NCBI GenBank assembly: GCA_041859375.1
Contig: JBHEKP010000213.1
Location: 1 to 24,852, forward strand
Source of the DNA: JBHEKP01 sp041859375
GTDB lineage: Bacteria; Hydrogenedentota; Hydrogenedentia; Hydrogenedentales; CAITNO01
Reading direction: 5' to 3'
DNA: 24,852 nucleotides
The position numbers were made by a program, and so were the translations under genes. Of the stretch, positions 24,000 to 24,852 are shown one piece after another. A model generated the notes under the pieces. The model saw only the letters and a list, made by a program, of their open reading frames with translations. It had not been told where the DNA came from and searched no databases. Position 1 is the stretch's first letter. Each line of letters starts with the position of its first letter.

Positions 24000-24365
24000 T
24001 TATTCCGCCCCGTTTCCGGGCGTTTGCGGGTCGTGCGGCGCGGGGGTGTCTTCCCCGGAGGGTTCGCGGGTTTCCGCCGCGCCCTTTCCGGCCAGGGCGA
24101 ACCACACCGCAAAGGTGACGGCAAGGCAGAGTCCGCCGTGGATCAGCACCCCCTTGTCGTGGCTGGTGCCCGGCCCTTCGGTCACCAGCGTCTTCCAGGT
24201 GTGGTAGGCGCGGATGTTCACGGTCTGGCGGCTGACTTCCTTTCCCTCCTGGGTGGTCATCACCATCGTCTGCGACAGCACGGGCACCCAGCAGGTCAGC
24301 ACGAGAATGGCGGCGTAATTGGCCCAGAACCGCCACATCAACAGCACTTTCAACCGTTTTGCCAC
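24000..24365 (-). CDS. Two-TM membrane protein of unknown function
   Basis: 121 aa from the GTG at 24365, which has a G-rich Shine-Dalgarno-like run 7 bases upstream. Hydrophobic segments at about 14-33 (WANYAAILVLTCWVPVLSQ) and 73-93 (VLIHGGLCLAVTFAVWFAL) enclose a polar loop of about 40 residues (MTTQEGKEVSRQTVNIRAYHTWKTL..). The N terminus is basic (MAKRLKVLLMWR), and the last 28 residues are Pro/Glu-rich and probably disordered. By the positive-inside rule both ends lie in the cytoplasm and the loop is periplasmic. It lies 16 bases after ilvE and 28 bases before the aldolase gene. I do not recognise the family. Confidence 0.6.
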   Translation of the reverse strand: MAKRLKVLLMWRFWANYAAILVLTCWVPVLSQTMVMTTQEGKEVSRQTVNIRAYHTWKTLVTEGPGTSHDKGVLIHGGLCLAVTFAVWFALAGKGAAETREPSGEDTPAPHDPQTPGNGAE

Positions 24366-24381
24366 CGTTGGCCCCCCCGTC

Positions 24382-24852
24382 TCAGTAAACCGGGGAGCAC
24401 CAGTGGCGGTAGCGGGACTCGCGGCCCTGCACCACGCGGTAATAGAGGTCCTGCAGCGACCGCGTGACCGGTCCGGGTGCGCCCTGGCCGATGGGGCGGC
24501 GGTCAACGGACTTGACCGGGGCTATTTGCGCGCCCGTTCCGCTGAAGAACAGCTCGTCGCACACGTAAAGCTCGGTGCGCGCGATGTCGCGCTCCACCAC
24601 TTCCAGGCCCAGCGCGTCATGGCCGATCTCCATGACCGTGTTGCGCGTGATGCCCACGAGGATGTCGCAGTTCGGCGGCGTGGTGATCAGTTTGCCGTTC
24701 AGCACCATGAACAGGTTCATGGCGCTGCCCTCGGCCACCGTGCCGTTCTCGCGCAGGAAGATGGCCTCGTGGAAGCCGGCCTGCTTCGCCTCGGCGGCGG
24801 CCAGCGACGAGTTGATGTAGCTGCCCGTGGACTTGACCCGGCTGGGGATGGC
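24382..24852 (-). CDS. ilvE: Branched-chain amino acid aminotransferase, C-terminal fragment
   Basis: The minus-strand frame is open to the window edge, leaving the last 156 residues of the protein; the 5' end and the PLP lysine lie outside. The enzyme swaps amino groups between 2-oxoglutarate and the oxo acids of Leu, Ile and Val. Class IV aminotransferase features seen: YINSSLAAAEAKQAGFHEAI, GTVAEGSAMNLFMV, LITTP, DILVGITRNTVMEI with the phosphate-binding GITR, and ELFFSGTGAQIAPV. Motif order and spacing match IlvE, not a D-amino acid aminotransferase, although these can be hard to separate on a fragment. It is probably the first visible gene of an operon with the two-TM gene and the aldolase gene. 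Confidence 0.88.
   Translation of the reverse strand, partial: AIPSRVKSTGSYINSSLAAAEAKQAGFHEAIFLRENGTVAEGSAMNLFMVLNGKLITTPPNCDILVGITRNTVMEIGHDALGLEVVERDIARTELYVCDELFFSGTGAQIAPVKSVDRRPIGQGAPGPVTRSLQDLYYRVVQGRESRYRHWCSPVY

Overview
The window is a GC-rich (by eye about 60-65% GC), gene-dense piece of a bacterial chromosome. The cell appears diderm: there are secretin-type outer-membrane proteins, an OmpH/Skp-like periplasmic protein, lipoproteins with lipoboxes, and many exported sugar-active enzymes. Large PKD-repeat proteins, a PhoPQ/PqaA-type domain, a DUF6807 (PmoA-like) protein, C45 hydrolases and several glycoside hydrolase families together recall uncultured lineages such as Candidatus Hydrogenedentota or planctomycete/lentisphaerote relatives. 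That placement is inference from gene style; no rRNA or marker gene is present. I saw no tRNA, rRNA, CRISPR array, transposase or integrase.

Layout. (1) 1-285: tail of a TPR-type protein, convergent with what follows. (2) 532-7670, minus strand: a probable operon, read from right to left: OmpH/Skp-like protein, TPR/FxLYD lipoprotein, two short secretin-like proteins joined by an ATGA overlap, then queE, queD and queF of queuosine synthesis, and last a secreted C45-family hydrolase. (3) 8135-10669, plus strand: an exported GH42-like protein whose clan-A NEP motif reads DRP. (4) 10941-15902, plus strand: a 1653-aa lipoprotein with a BACON-like domain, seven PKD domains, a PqaA-type alpha/beta hydrolase and a C45-like domain lacking its cysteine, ended by a strong terminator. 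(5) 15985-19171: a GH43-like enzyme diverges from an enolase-superfamily gene followed by a DUF6807 gene, which looks like a carbohydrate or acid-sugar catabolism locus. (6) 19276-20395: a locally AT-rich stretch with a 52-aa membrane peptide and a four-TM protein carrying a caspase/CHAT-like His-Cys module. (7) 20448-23285: a GH2 enzyme. (8) 23282-24852, minus strand: a 3' ilvE fragment, a two-TM protein and a class II aldolase.

How they fit together. The exported GH2, GH43, GH42-like, DUF6807 and enolase-superfamily proteins suggest polysaccharide or glycoside breakdown outside the cytoplasm. The envelope operon suggests an outer-membrane assembly without recognisable inner-membrane motor genes nearby. 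queE, queD and queF cover three of the steps from GTP to preQ1; queC and GTP cyclohydrolase are not in the window. The queD product is a double-length protein in which the active-site residues appear to be divided between two halves. This protein and the membrane-bound caspase-like protein are the most unusual items here.
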